Shown here in pieces: positions 1 to 10,266 of a DNA stretch of 64,000 bases. Position 1 is the stretch's first letter, and each line of letters opens with the position of its first letter. The notes under the pieces were generated by a model. The model saw only the letters and a list, made by a program, of their open reading frames with translations. It ran no database searches and had not been told where the DNA came from. This stretch comes from Clostridia bacterium (GTDB lineage Bacteria > Bacillota > Clostridia > Oscillospirales > Acutalibacteraceae), in NCBI GenBank assembly GCA_017625435.1, contig JAGAKX010000044.1:1-64000 (forward strand), given 5' to 3'. The position numbers and the translations under genes were made by a program.

Positions 1-3000
1 CTCGTCTTGAAGAGCTGGTTAAGGAATGAGTAGTCACCGTTGAACTCTGCAAGCCAGTCTTCTGTGCTGTGTGCTGCAACATTTGCTGCGTAGAAGATCT
101 GGTATACGGTGTACATAATTTCATCCATACCGGTCTTGTTGTCGTCCTTGTCTGTCTTTGCTGCCATCTGTGAGAAGTTATCAAGAAGTGAGCAAAGGAA
201 CTTGTAACCGTCTTCATTGAGCTCGCCTTCAAGCATACCTTCAAGTGCATCTACGTTTTCGGGAATTGATACGAAGGTAAGAACTGTTCTGAGAACAACT
301 GTTACCATATCAACTCTGTCAGCGCCTGTTGCGTACTCAACTGTGTATGCCTGCTCGCCGTTCTTTGATGTGAAGCCGACAACCTTACCTACAGTAAGCT
401 CGGTGATAGCATCAATAGCAACGTCTGTAAGCTGGAAGCCTGTATCCTCCTCAAGGCCCTTGATGAGCTCGGAGATGAGAGTTTCGATGTTGATGTTTGC
501 CATATCGAAGCCGATAAGCTCATAAAGATCAACCTCACCTACAAGAGGCTCAATGTTTTCAAGAACTGTGAATACAGCGTTTGCTGTGTTCTTGATAACT
601 GTATCAAGACCGTTGGAGTTCACGAAGTAGAGAACGCCGGGAAGAACGTTGAAGATTTCGTTTACGGGATCTGCAAGAACTGTATCAACAACGTCAAGAA
701 CAGGATTAAGGATTGCCTTGAGCATTGAGGGAGCATCGGTAAGTGCTGCAAACTCATCGGGTGTAAGGATATCACCCTGATAATCGAATGCCTCAAGAAG
801 AGGAATGATACCCTGAGCATAACCTTCTGCGCCTTCAATTACAACAGCATCTCTGCCTTCTGCTGTGTAGAAGAGAGCAACAAGATCTTCATCTGTAAGG
901 AGCCAGCTGAGAACAGGATAGAGAGGAGCAAGCATTCTTGTAAGCTCGTCAACAAATGCTTCTCTGTCGCCTGTTGCAACATCAGCAACTGCATAATCAT
1001 TCCAGTAAGTAAGATCAACACCGAGAGCCTTATTGAGAACCTCAACTATTACGTCAAAGAGTCCTTCGGGAAGAGCTTCTTCTGCCATAGGAATAAGACT
1101 CTGAACAAGCTCAAGAATCTTATCGAGATTTGCCTTAGTGTAAAGTGTTGTACCGATAAGCTCATTAAGAATATCGCTGAGACCTTCATAGTTCTCACCT
1201 GTTTCACTACTCTGTACACCGAGGAGAACGATCATAGAGTCTACGAATGAGGGAAGCCACTTTTCAATGTATTCGCCCATTTCTCTTGTGTAGAGCTCAC
1301 CGTAGAATTCACTGTTGATCTTTGCGCCGAGAGTGATGGGAGATACGATAACGTCTGTATCTGCATACTCTGTGAGCTTCCAATCTACATCCTGCATAGG
1401 AACCTTAACGATTTCGTTTGCAAGGTACTTGTAGATTACATTATAAATATCTGCGCCGAGCCAGCCGGAAAGTCTGGGAGCGTTTCTGGTGTCAAGAACA
1501 CCGTCGATTACGAAGGAGATAAGAGTTGTGATCATATCCTCACGGCCGTATACGAGGAAGTCACCTTCATCATCAGCATTATATGTCATATAATATGCTG
1601 TCTTGCCGTTTGCGGATGTAAATTCAACTGCTTCACCAACATAATATGTTGCAAGGAAGTCCTGAATATTGTCGGGCCAGTAAAGACCGAGTGCGGAGCC
1701 GAGAATATCAAATACTGCGTACCAGTCAAGGTTCTTGATATCAAGAGGAGCACCGCCGATTTCAATAAGGCTTGAGAAGTCAACTGTGAGACCGAATGCC
1801 TCAAGGTGACCGAGAATTTCTTCTACGGGAAGAAGGAGATTCTGAACAACCGCCTTAAGAGTGCCTGCGTTAATATTATAAACAACATTGGGAAGAAGGT
1901 CGAGCATTGCGCCGATAACACCGTATTCGCCCTGATTTGCCATATTGCCGCAAAGCATATAGAGCCAATCTGTAACTGCTGAGAAGATGTCTCTTACAAC
2001 AGCTTCCATATCGTAGCCTGTGAATTCGCCGGTTGCTTCGTCACGAAGCTCGTAGTGAGAAGCAGCCCAGATAGCTGTTTCGCCGTTTTCGTACTTCTTA
2101 TCTTCAAGACCGGGCATCTTTGCACCTACTGCTTCAAGAAGAGGTACAAATCCTTCTTCATAACCTCTGCCGCCGGTAAGGGTGATAAGAGGATCATTTG
2201 TTGTGCCGTTGAAGAATGTGAAGTCCTGATCAAAGAGGAGCCATGCGAGAAGTCTGTATGCAGGTTCAAGAACGTCTACAAATGCTTCTACGAAGAGTTC
2301 TCTCTTTTCGTCAATTGTTGCTGCTTCGTCAATGCCGAAGTCCTTTGTAACTGTTACTGTGCCGTCCTCTGCAACTGTGCAGTAGTCGAACCACTTGGAG
2401 ATGCTTTCTGCTCCGAGAAGCACGCCTGCACCTTCAATGATTTCAGCATAGTCAACAACAAGACCTACAACCATTGAAAGAAGTGAATTAAGGATGTCAT
2501 CCTTGTAAAGTCCGTTAGCGATTGCTTCGTCAAGAATCTGACCGAGAGAGGTCTCACCCATAATGCCTGCTACAACTGATTCAACAACGTCATTTACATA
2601 CTTAGCAGTGTTCTTGTTCCAGTTGTTCTTGTAAAGAAGATAGTTTGCTGCTGTGGAGTTTTCGGGGTACTTGGGCATCTTGCCGTTGTTTTCAACAAGC
2701 TCTGCCATTCCGCCCTCATACATATAAGCCCAGTTGGGTTCTGCATATACGAACTGCTCGCTTGCACCGCGGATGAGGTTATAAACTGCATCGTACATAT
2801 CTTCACCCATAAGGCCTGCAAAGAGCTCTCTGTTAAGATTGAAGAGATCAAGTGCGATTGAAAGAACGATTGTAAGAACATCACCCTTAGCTTCAAGGGA
2901 TGTCACATCAAGCTTGTAAGCTGAAAGTCCGTTTGCAGAAGTGAATTCAGTAAACTGACCTACATAGAGTTCCTTGATAATTGTGAGCATTTCGGGAGAA

Positions 3001-6000
3001 ATGTTTACACCGTATGCGCCTGCGATACCAAGAAGAGTTTCCATTGAAAGGTCTGCAATATTAAGAGTTGCATCACCGAGCTTGATTTCGCCGATAATAT
3101 CCTGAACGGAATTTCCTTCAAGACCTGCAACGGGAGCTACAGCTGCAACAATCTGATTTACAGCACCGAGAAGGTTGTTTACGGAATTCTTGAGACCGTC
3201 TGCATTAATAAAGTAGATAAGGTTGGGAAGAAGCTCAAATACAACTTCAACTGTTGACTCAGCTGTTGCAAGTCTGTCAATAAGATTGAAGAGCTGGTCA
3301 AGAATTGCACTTACTGCTGCGGAAGTCTTGTTGTTAAGCTCTTCAGCTGTGGGAAGTGTAAGACCGAGAGCTTCAAGAATGGGAACGATTGCGTAGTTGT
3401 AGCCTTCAATACCGTCAATATTGATAATGTCATTGAAGACATATTCGCCGTTTTCATCCTTTTCTGAGCCGGTGAAAAAATTAAAGCCGTCACCGAAGAA
3501 TACGAATGCAAGAATCTGATCTACGGGAGCGAGAACTTCTTCAAGAGCTGCTTTGAAGGATGCTCTGTCTGTTACGTTCCATTCCTTTGTGCAAACGTAT
3601 TTGCCTGTTTCTGCATCGATTTCACAGAATGAGAACCATGCGGAAATATCTGTATCAAGAACTGTGTCGATATGCTCAAAGAGACTTGCATTGATGCCGG
3701 AGAAGAGATTAACGATTGTTTCAACAATCATATTGAAGATATCATCATTATAAACGTTATCTGCAAGAATACCCTCAACAAGCATTGCAAGGTTTTCTGC
3801 ACCCTGCTCTTTAAGGAGCATGGGAAGAACCATTTCAACAACCTCGTCAAGTACACCGTAAACCTTCTGAGCTACATCAGGTGTCCAGTCAGTTGAATAA
3901 GCGAGGTATGTGATTGAAGGTCTGGGAAGAAGAGCTGTGAGATCTGCACCTTCTTCTATAAGATAATCCCAATCGGGCTCCTTATACTCAAATTCGAAGC
4001 CGAGAATGATTTCAAGAACAGCACCTACGATGTTTGCAATCTTTTCATCGCCTATCATAGCGAAGATAGCATCAGCATTTGTAATATCTGTTCCGGGAAC
4101 CTTCACATAAAGTGCTTCGATAAGTGCACTTATGAGAATTGTAAGAGCGTTATGGAATTTTGTTGTTACTCTGTAAGCTGCGTCACCGTTAGCAGCTGTG
4201 TAGGACTCGGTGTATGCGAACATAGCGTCAAGACCGGGAGTCTTAATCTGGCTGCCTGTAAGATTTGTACCGAGAATTGCATCAACAATTTCAAGAACCT
4301 TTGTAAGAGTGATTTCTCTGACGTCAATGTTAATCTGCTTGTAATTTTCGGGATCCGCGGGTGCGGGATATACACCTGAAAGAATCATTTCAAGAAGCAC
4401 ATCAACATCAAGAGAAAGCTTCTTGCCGTTTACAAGTTCAGACACAAAGTAAGAAAGAATACCGTTAATATCAACATCGATAACGGGTCTTAAGATATCA
4501 ACAAGTACAATTACGGGATGGAGGAGATTTCTAACTACAACTGAAAGTCCGTTGCTTTCAATGAAGTAAAGAAGGTTGGGAAGAAGCTCTGCAAGAAGCA
4601 TTACTGTGTTTGCATCCTCTGCAAATACTGCATCGAACCATGTGAATACATCGCCTACAACACGAAGAAGTGCTGCTTCTGTTCCGAGAGTTGAAACGAT
4701 GCCTTCAAACTCTTCCTGTGAGGGAACTGAAATTCCGAGTGCCTCAAAGAGGAGAGCAAGAGATTCTGAGTAAGCATCAACAGTCTGAAGCTCAATAAGA
4801 CCGAGAGCGGAGAACTCTTCACCTGTAAGAAGCTTTCCGAGAACGGGCATAAATGCGCCGAGAGATCTGAGGGCAATTCTGATGAACATATCTCTGTCGC
4901 CGTCTGTAAATGCGGCACCTTCAAATGTCCAGCCTGTTACATTGCCTTCTGCATCAACAACAGCCGCAATGCCTGTGTTGTTTACATATTCAGCATCACC
5001 GGGCTTGAGAGCATCCTCAGAAAGAAGGTAACCGAAAGCCTTATACATTTCTGAAAGGTCTGCACCGAGAACCCCTGCGAGAACATCTGCAAGCATAGCA
5101 TCAAGATTGCCGGTACCTGCAATGCCGAGAATAAGCTTTGTTAAGGTTTCTGTTGTAAATGCACCGCTGAGACCGTCGTTTACCATAGTCTTGAGCATTG
5201 CATTTACGTCTGTAATTTCAGAGCCTGTCATTGCGAGAACTTCATTGATTATACCAACGAGGTTATCCGCAAGATACTTTGCCTTGTCCTGTGTCCAGTC
5301 ATTGCCGTACTTAAGGTAAACAGCATTAACGGGAGTGGGAGCAGAATCAAGAGTAGCCTTGAATATTGACTTATACCAGGATACGTCTGCGATATCGTAT
5401 TCGTCGGGAGCAAGAAGCTCAAGAAGAGCTGCGATTGTATAGCCTTCACTTATACCGAAGATGTTAAGCTCCTTGATTGTGGTAAAGATTTCTGCAATCT
5501 TTTCATCGTCGGGAACCATAATGGGCTCGCCGAATTCATCAAATTCACCGGATTCCTTGGTCATAAGCATACCGAAGAGACCTGAGAATGCTTCTTCGTT
5601 TGTGATAATACCGAATACGTACTGAAGAATACGCTCAAGTATTGCACTTTCGTCAGCTATAATTGTAATAGCTTCGTTTGCACCAAGGTTAAGGTTTGTT
5701 GCTGCATTAACAACAGCCTTATCATAGTGAGTTGCATATCTTGCGGATGTAAACTTTGTCATTGTACCCATCTGAGCAATTTCACCCTGAGGAAGCTCGG
5801 GAATGGGAAGACCTACAAGCTCAAGAAGAGAGTTCACACCGGCTGAAAGGTCGATAAGCTCAGTATTGAAGTCGCCGAGCATATCAGCAACGTTGAAATC
5901 CATTGAAGGAAGCATATCGGCAAGAAGACCGCCAACGCAACCTTGAAGAGTAGAGTTGCTGAGCTGAACGCCGATAGCAAGCTTTGTTTTAAGAGTACCG

Positions 6001-9000
6001 AGAAGCGCGGGAACCATCTGCATTGAAAGAGCATAGCAGAGGTTGGGAAGAATGCTTACAAGTGTTGAAACAGGAGCAGCACCTAAAGCATCAATGAAGC
6101 TGAAGAGCGGGTTTGCAATTGCTCTGAGCAAATCAGCTGCACTGTTTTCGTTATCCGCATATCCTTCAACTGTTGCGGGGGAATCAAAGGTAAAGAGAGC
6201 GTCCTCAGTGCCTGCAACACGTCCGCCGAGAGCCTCAAAAATGGGCACGATAAGGTTTGCATAACCGGGACAGGCATCAGCACCGATTGTAAGGTGAGCG
6301 TTATCTGAAATCGGGATGAAGCCAAATGCTGTTGCATCAATTGATGCAACGTTCTTAACCTGATTTGAATCCCATCTGGTGTTTGCTACAAGAACATTAA
6401 GAAGGGGCTTTAAGGAGTGAAGAGCATCGTCAAATGCCTGATAGAAGACTTCTGCAAGCTCTTCTGTTGTAGCACCTGCAGCCTTCGCAGCGTCAACACC
6501 CCATGTAAGCTTAAGTGTTCCGTCCTCATTAAAGAGGTTGGGGTTTGCCTCTGTCCAGGGAGTCACGTCAACAACAACGTCTCCGTCATCATCACGGTGA
6601 GTTATACTGTTCTTGCTTGCAGTCTTAAGCATTGCAATGTTATCTGCATACTTGGTTGCATCAAGAGTATCAGCAACATCACTGGGATAAAGCGGAAGCC
6701 CCGCTTCTACGGCAATAGCATCAATAGATTTATTATACTTAATATCAGCAGTAGCAATAGATTCATCAATATGGGTGGGAAGGTCCTTTTCCCATACCTT
6801 GAGAAGCTCAGCAAGAATAAGAGGATAGAGCTCCTGCATAATCATATTGATTGTTGAATCGCTGAAGAGCATATCGGAGATAAGTCCCTTTACAAGTTCA
6901 GCAATATCAAATGCTTCGCCCTCTTCACCGAGAAGACCGCCGAGAAGAGCACCGAGCTCAGGAGATGTGATACCTGCATCAAGGTTTGCGATAACCTCTT
7001 TTACCTTGTCGTTATCCACTACGAACTTCTCATCCTTAATAAGGTCATTAGGAAGAATATCACGGTCAACAAGGGTGTCAAAAATCTGATCGAAGGAGCT
7101 GAAGCCGCCTGTTGCAAGGAAGTTTTCAAGAACTACAAAGTCTTCCTTAAGAGCATTGAACTTGTCAATTGTTTCCTGAGGCATTGTGAAGTTCTTTGCT
7201 TCATCCTTAAGGTAGTTGTATGTATCTCTGTCAAGAGTCTTGAATGCCTGCTTGTATCTTGAATAGGTGCTTACGTTTATAATATCAATGCTGCCGTTCA
7301 GAGCCTTGATTGTAGTGTAAAGCTCTGTAGCATTGTCAATCTCAGCCTCTACTCTTGTATGGAGTGTTGTGTAAACATCATCCATGTGAGCCTTCATGGC
7401 ATCGTCATTTGCCTTAAAAATCTTGTCTGCTCTTTCAGTACCGAGAGCATTTTCAATTGAAGCAAGAAGGTTCTTAAGACCTGTGTACCAAGCGTCGTAG
7501 CCCTGGATGCCGTTTGCTGCATCGCCTCTGAGGGCTGCAACGATATCTGCAGAAGCAGCATCAAGCTTTGTTGCGCTGTAAATTACAGAAACATACTTGG
7601 AGTACTCTGCAGAGAACTGGTCATTATAGCCTGAGAAAGTAATGAGAGAATTAAGTTTTGTAACAAGAGCATTAAGTGTATCTGTATATCCGCTCATACC
7701 TACTTCAGCAACATGAGCTGAAGGATATGTTGCAATTGCCTTAACATAGCCGTTAACATTACCCTTTGCAAGAGAAAGGTCAGCACCGGTAACGGAACCT
7801 GCAGCAATCATATCCTCTGTGTAAACTTCGTAAGCGGGAATTGTGCTGTCAATAGTTTCTTTAAGTGCACGAAGCTCAATAAGCTGAATCTCTTTCTTAA
7901 CCGCGTCAGCAAAGATCTGAACAGCATCACGGTCAAAGCCATTGGTGCCGATATATGCACGTGCTTTGGCACTCGCACCGTCGAAGGTCTTAAGACCGGT
8001 GGTAAGAGTTGAATAAAGCTCTCTGAGCTGAGCTTCTGTCTTTCCTGCATAACCTGCAGCTACAAGCGCTGTAAGATTATCTGTAACCTTTTTAACGGAA
8101 ACAATTTCACCGGCAAGGTCAATATTACCAACGAGCTCAGTAACATTGTATGCACTGAAGAAGTGCTCCCATGTAGAAATACCGAATGTAGAAACAACGC
8201 TGTCCTTTGCACCGTTAACTGCTGTTTTAACAGCACCGAGTGTTGCAGCATCTGTAGCCATCAGATCCTCAAGAGACTTTGAGAAATAAGCCTCGTTGGC
8301 TGCAAGCGTATCTCTTGCTGCAAGAATAGCAGATGTATCTGTTGCCGCACCGTTTGCAGCAGACGTGCCGTTAATGTAGTAGAAATACTTATAGGTACGT
8401 GTGTAGGTTGTCTTTGTTACTGTTTCACAGTTTTCTTCAACCTGTCTGCTACTTGTTGAATATGTATAGTCATATCTGTCATTAGCGTGTGTTATTGTAT
8501 AGGTTTTTGATGTAATAACACTGGCAGGAAGATTGTCAAGTGTATACTTGGTAAGACCCATTGTAACGGTAATCGTCACAGGAGAAACAGCAGTGATGTT
8601 TGAGCCGGGAACAGTTTTATCGTTGTTCTCTTCTCCGCCCTTTGACTGCGCGCTGCCCGTTCCTGAAGATACGTTAGCGCCTGCAACAAGGTTTGTAAGG
8701 AACGCATCAATCTCAGTGGAATAGCCTGCACCGAGAACAGCCTTAACGCCTGCCTTAATGGTATCATTTACCTGATTGATGGTTCTGTTTCCTTCTGATG
8801 AACCTGTTGAGTTCGAGGTGTTGTTGGGGTTACCTGTAACGGGTGTTTTGTTAGCAAGAGTGGTAAATGCACTCCAGTATGCGTCAACCGCTGCAAGCAC
8901 CGAGCCGTCGGGGTCATCGACGATATATGCATTAGGATTCTTCGTCCATGATGCATATTTGATTGTGTCCTTGTCAAGTGCATTGGCAAGAGAGCTGTAG

Positions 9001-9131
9001 TCACTTACCGTACCGCCTGCAGCAAATGCAATTGTGCCGAAGCACACACTCATGCTTGTCATAAGCATCATAACTGCAAGGAAAACACTCAAAGACTTTT
9101 TAGAAAGTTGTTTGATTGTGCTTACTTTCAT
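1..9131 (-). CDS. Giant secreted repeat protein (partial, C-terminus outside window)
   Basis: The minus-strand frame starting with ATG at 9131 stays open to the window edge, giving at least 3,043 residues; its end lies upstream of base 1. A strong GGAGGAA ribosome site sits 7 bases before the ATG. The first ~38 residues form a signal peptide: basic n-region (MKVSTIKQLSKKS), hydrophobic core and an AFA-AG cleavage site. Residues ~40-250 contain N/S/T/G-rich stretches; ~250-900 look helical. From ~residue 950 onward there are five degenerate repeats of ~420-490 residues, each with a VP(I/L)LEALG-type block, an LLPNLIYFI-type block followed by N-G-L, and an FTSANG-A-Y-type block. Very few cysteines. 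I do not recognise a catalytic domain. By analogy with the dockerin proteins at 23598 and 34034 it may end in a surface-attachment module, but that part is not visible. Probably extracellular; function unknown. Confidence 0.85.
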   Translation of the reverse strand, partial: MKVSTIKQLSKKSLSVFLAVMMLMTSMSVCFGTIAFAAGGTVSDYSSLANALDKDTIKYASWTKNPNAYIVDDPDGSVLAAVDAYWSAFTTLANKTPVTGNPNNTSNSTGSSEGNRTINQVNDTIKAGVKAVLGAGYSTEIDAFLTNLVAGANVSSGTGSAQSKGGEENNDKTVPGSNITAVSPVTITVTMGLTKYTLDNLPASVITSKTYTITHANDRYDYTYSTSSRQVEENCETVTKTTYTRTYKYFYYINGTSAANGAATDTSAILAARDTLAANEAYFSKSLEDLMATDAATLGAVKTAVNGAKDSVVSTFGISTWEHFFSAYNVTELVGNIDLAGEIVSVKKVTDNLTALVAAGYAGKTEAQLRELYSTLTTGLKTFDGASAKARAYIGTNGFDRDAVQIFADAVKKEIQLIELRALKETIDSTIPAYEVYTEDMIAAGSVTGADLSLAKGNVNGYVKAIATYPSAHVAEVGMSGYTDTLNALVTKLNSLITFSGYNDQFSAEYSKYVSVIYSATKLDAASADIVAALRGDAANGIQGYDAWYTGLKNLLASIENALGTERADKIFKANDDAMKAHMDDVYTTLHTRVEAEIDNATELYTTIKALNGSIDIINVSTYSRYKQAFKTLDRDTYNYLKDEAKNFTMPQETIDKFNALKEDFVVLENFLATGGFSSFDQIFDTLVDRDILPNDLIKDEKFVVDNDKVKEVIANLDAGITSPELGALLGGLLGEEGEAFDIAELVKGLISDMLFSDSTINMIMQELYPLILAELLKVWEKDLPTHIDESIATADIKYNKSIDAIAVEAGLPLYPSDVADTLDATKYADNIAMLKTASKNSITHRDDDGDVVVDVTPWTEANPNLFNEDGTLKLTWGVDAAKAAGATTEELAEVFYQAFDDALHSLKPLLNVLVANTRWDSNQVKNVASIDATAFGFIPISDNAHLTIGADACPGYANLIVPIFEALGGRVAGTEDALFTFDSPATVEGYADNENSAADLLRAIANPLFSFIDALGAAPVSTLVSILPNLCYALSMQMVPALLGTLKTKLAIGVQLSNSTLQGCVGGLLADMLPSMDFNVADMLGDFNTELIDLSAGVNSLLELVGLPIPELPQGEIAQMGTMTKFTSARYATHYDKAVVNAATNLNLGANEAITIIADESAILERILQYVFGIITNEEAFSGLFGMLMTKESGEFDEFGEPIMVPDDEKIAEIFTTIKELNIFGISEGYTIAALLELLAPDEYDIADVSWYKSIFKATLDSAPTPVNAVYLKYGNDWTQDKAKYLADNLVGIINEVLAMTGSEITDVNAMLKTMVNDGLSGAFTTETLTKLILGIAGTGNLDAMLADVLAGVLGADLSEMYKAFGYLLSEDALKPGDAEYVNNTGIAAVVDAEGNVTGWTFEGAAFTDGDRDMFIRIALRSLGAFMPVLGKLLTGEEFSALGLIELQTVDAYSESLALLFEALGISVPSQEEFEGIVSTLGTEAALLRVVGDVFTWFDAVFAEDANTVMLLAELLPNLLYFIESNGLSVVVRNLLHPVIVLVDILRPVIDVDINGILSYFVSELVNGKKLSLDVDVLLEMILSGVYPAPADPENYKQINIDVREITLTKVLEIVDAILGTNLTGSQIKTPGLDAMFAYTESYTAANGDAAYRVTTKFHNALTILISALIEALYVKVPGTDITNADAIFAMIGDEKIANIVGAVLEIILGFEFEYKEPDWDYLIEEGADLTALLPRPSITYLAYSTDWTPDVAQKVYGVLDEVVEMVLPMLLKEQGAENLAMLVEGILADNVYNDDIFNMIVETIVNLFSGINASLFEHIDTVLDTDISAWFSFCEIDAETGKYVCTKEWNVTDRASFKAALEEVLAPVDQILAFVFFGDGFNFFTGSEKDENGEYVFNDIINIDGIEGYNYAIVPILEALGLTLPTAEELNNKTSAAVSAILDQLFNLIDRLATAESTVEVVFELLPNLIYFINADGLKNSVNNLLGAVNQIVAAVAPVAGLEGNSVQDIIGEIKLGDATLNIADLSMETLLGIAGAYGVNISPEMLTIIKELYVGQFTEFTSANGLSAYKLDVTSLEAKGDVLTIVLSIALDLFNLNRELFAGLMGEDMYDAVYNLIRGASEQFVYAEPNWAYMYEGGMAELVENNGKMPKYPENSTAANYLLYKNNWNKNTAKYVNDVVESVVAGIMGETSLGQILDEAIANGLYKDDILNSLLSMVVGLVVDYAEIIEGAGVLLGAESISKWFDYCTVAEDGTVTVTKDFGIDEAATIDEKRELFVEAFVDVLEPAYRLLAWLLFDQDFTFFNGTTNDPLITLTGGRGYEEGFVPLLEAVGAKMPGLEDKKYENGETAIWAASHYELRDEATGEFTGYDMEAVVRDIFSAVTDWLYMLCGNMANQGEYGVIGAMLDLLPNVVYNINAGTLKAVVQNLLLPVEEILGHLEAFGLTVDFSSLIEIGGAPLDIKNLDWYAVFDILGSALGLYWPDNIQDFLATYYVGEAVEFTSANGKTAYYMTYNADDEGDFLVYGREDMITTLISFVIDGVLDTRNAPRLSGWLGADIYNVIYKYLANEIVKVPMQDVDWKLTEYADTDVIVSPITLGAKINSEFYGELYTREMGEYIEKWLPSFVDSMIVLLGVQSSETGENYEGLSDILNELIGTTLYTKANLDKILELVQSLIPMAEEALPEGLFDVIVEVLNKALGVDLTYWNDYAVADVATGDREAFVDELTRMLAPLYPVLSWLLTDEDLVALFYTAEGRDAVVIEGAEGYAQGIIPLLEAFDYQGDILTPDEFAALTDAPSMLKAILNPVLDVVDTVLADPVNEIFNVLPGVLYFVNSNGLDTVIKNTANAVFTVLENIEPLVGEVDLYELIGFDMANINIETLISELIKGLEEDTGFQLTDVAIDAITELTVGKVVGFTSKNGEQAYTVEYATGADRVDMVTVVLRTVLTFVSIPENVDALEGMLEGELNEDGYKFLCSLLDNFSQMAAKTDKDDNKTGMDEIMYTVYQIFYAANVAAHSTEDWLAEFNGDYSFLNQLFKT
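600..6290 (-). repeat. Five ~1.25-1.5 kb protein-level repeats inside the giant gene
   Basis: The LPN-type block recurs near plus-strand positions 6045, 4575, 3225, 1890 and 640, i.e. about residues 1029, 1519, 1969, 2414 and 2830. Each copy is preceded by a V-P-x-L-E-A-type block (near 6250, 4755, 3390, 2150 and 810). FTSANG-type blocks recur as well (for example FTSANGLSAY, FTSANGKTAY, FTSKNGEQAY). The repeats are diverged at DNA level, so they look like old duplications under protein-level constraint rather than recent tandem copies. Confidence 0.75.
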
Positions 9132-9165
9132 AAATTACTTCCTCCATCGAAAATTTATGTATAAA

Positions 9166-9195
9166 ATTATACACAGAAGTTTTTTGCTCAGCTCC
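9166..9195 (-). promoter_or_regulatory. Possible promoter of the giant secreted protein gene
   Basis: On the minus strand a perfect TATAAT (plus 9166-9171) lies 34 bases upstream of the ATG. No convincing -35 hexamer occurs 16-18 bases further upstream (GAGCTG is the best-placed sequence), so an activator or an unusual -35 may be needed. Confidence rests on the -10 and the position only. Confidence 0.35.
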
Positions 9196-9283
9196 CTGAG
9201 CCCGGACTGAATGGGAATTTTTTTAAGATATCAACTCCTCAAAATTTTCTCTTATATGTTAAGTTAAAAATAACCTTTAACAT

Positions 9284-10114
9284 CTATCTTCTCTTTTTTC
9301 CTTTTTTTCTGTTACCTTGTTTTGCCGCGGTTGCACGCCTTTCAGCCTCTGCTTTCTCAAACTGTCTGCCTTCAACGTACGCCTTACCTTTATCCAGCCA
9401 GTTATTCTTTATGCCGAAGAGCCATATTACCGATAACGCTACAACTATGAGACTGCACACCTGCCACATACTCATACCGAGGAAAAAGTGCTTCTCCTGC
9501 TCATAGGTATAGAAGCGTGCGAACTCCCAAAAAAATCTGGTACCGGCATACATCAGCGCCATTATGGGGTATAAAATACCGGGCTTATAATTTTTATATC
9601 CGTACAGAATTACGAAGCCGATTATCATAATGACGACCATTGTAAAAAATTCACATAACTGAACAGGAAACATATTCGCGTCAAAAGCGGAATTATAAAC
9701 TCCGTGCTCCCACTTAAATCCTGCACAGCAGAAACCGAAGTGGCAGCTTAATTTTCCGAAGGCCCTTGCCGTCATTTCACTAAGGGCTACCATATCTATA
9801 ATGTTGCGCCAGGGCTGCTTTATTATTGCCGCCGAGCCTATAATCAACACGGGGGTGAGAAAAACCGCACCGTATATTGAATAGTTTGCCACCTGTGTGC
9901 TTCCCAGTGTTGCAACAAAGGCGGTGTAAACCTTTCCCATAAGAAAGGCTCCGAGACCGTCGCTGAGAAATGCCACTACCGTAAACAACAATGCCTGCCA
10001 GATTTTAAGTTTAAGTCTTCTGTAAATGATAAGTGATACTGCAAGCATGCCCGCCATACCTAAATAGTAAGCATATTTGACGAGTATCATACTTAACAGA
10101 GCTGTACCTAACAA
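9284..10114 (-). CDS. Prolipoprotein diacylglyceryl transferase-like membrane protein
   Basis: 276 residues with about seven hydrophobic segments. The layout follows the Lgt family, which transfers diacylglycerol from phosphatidylglycerol to the lipobox cysteine of prolipoproteins: a SIYGAVF segment where Lgt has the S-x-HGG loop, then FGKLSCHFGFCCAGF aligning with the G-R-I-G-C-F-x-x-GCCxG signature, then RFFWEFARF and GMSMWQ near the C-terminus as in Lgt. Two residues thought important in Lgt differ: the HGG histidine is Tyr and the signature Arg is Lys. It may therefore be a paralogue with another role. The C-terminal ~35 residues are strongly basic (RKKGKKRR). The start is TTG with GGGGAGG about 7 bases upstream; an internal ATG at residue 9 is the alternative. 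Stands alone, divergent from the two-component genes. Confidence 0.7.
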   Translation of the reverse strand: MLGTALLSMILVKYAYYLGMAGMLAVSLIIYRRLKLKIWQALLFTVVAFLSDGLGAFLMGKVYTAFVATLGSTQVANYSIYGAVFLTPVLIIGSAAIIKQPWRNIIDMVALSEMTARAFGKLSCHFGFCCAGFKWEHGVYNSAFDANMFPVQLCEFFTMVVIMIIGFVILYGYKNYKPGILYPIMALMYAGTRFFWEFARFYTYEQEKHFFLGMSMWQVCSLIVVALSVIWLFGIKNNWLDKGKAYVEGRQFEKAEAERRATAAKQGNRKKGKKRR

Positions 10115-10266
10115 AGGGATACCTCCCCGGTTTTTAATCCCTGCTTGTTCCCGATTTTTCGGTAAAAAAATTTAACTTTTCGTTAACTTTTCCGCGTGTC
10201 GAGCAAAACTGACATAAATAACAGGGACAATAGTCCAATTATTCTATTGAATTTTACCAAGATACA

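Noticed and set aside
2055-2477. Cysteine-rich plus-strand open frame inside the giant gene
   Set aside because: It is the complement of the minus-strand coding frame, with no ribosome site and a composition typical of antisense shadows.
6417-6857. 146-codon plus-strand frame
   Set aside because: Antisense to the giant protein's coding frame; no promoter or ribosome site and no recognisable protein.
9180-9206. GCTCA...TGAGC hairpin in the giant-gene leader as a terminator
   Set aside because: On the minus strand it is followed by A residues, and on the plus strand the T run precedes the stem, so it does not form a terminator in either direction.
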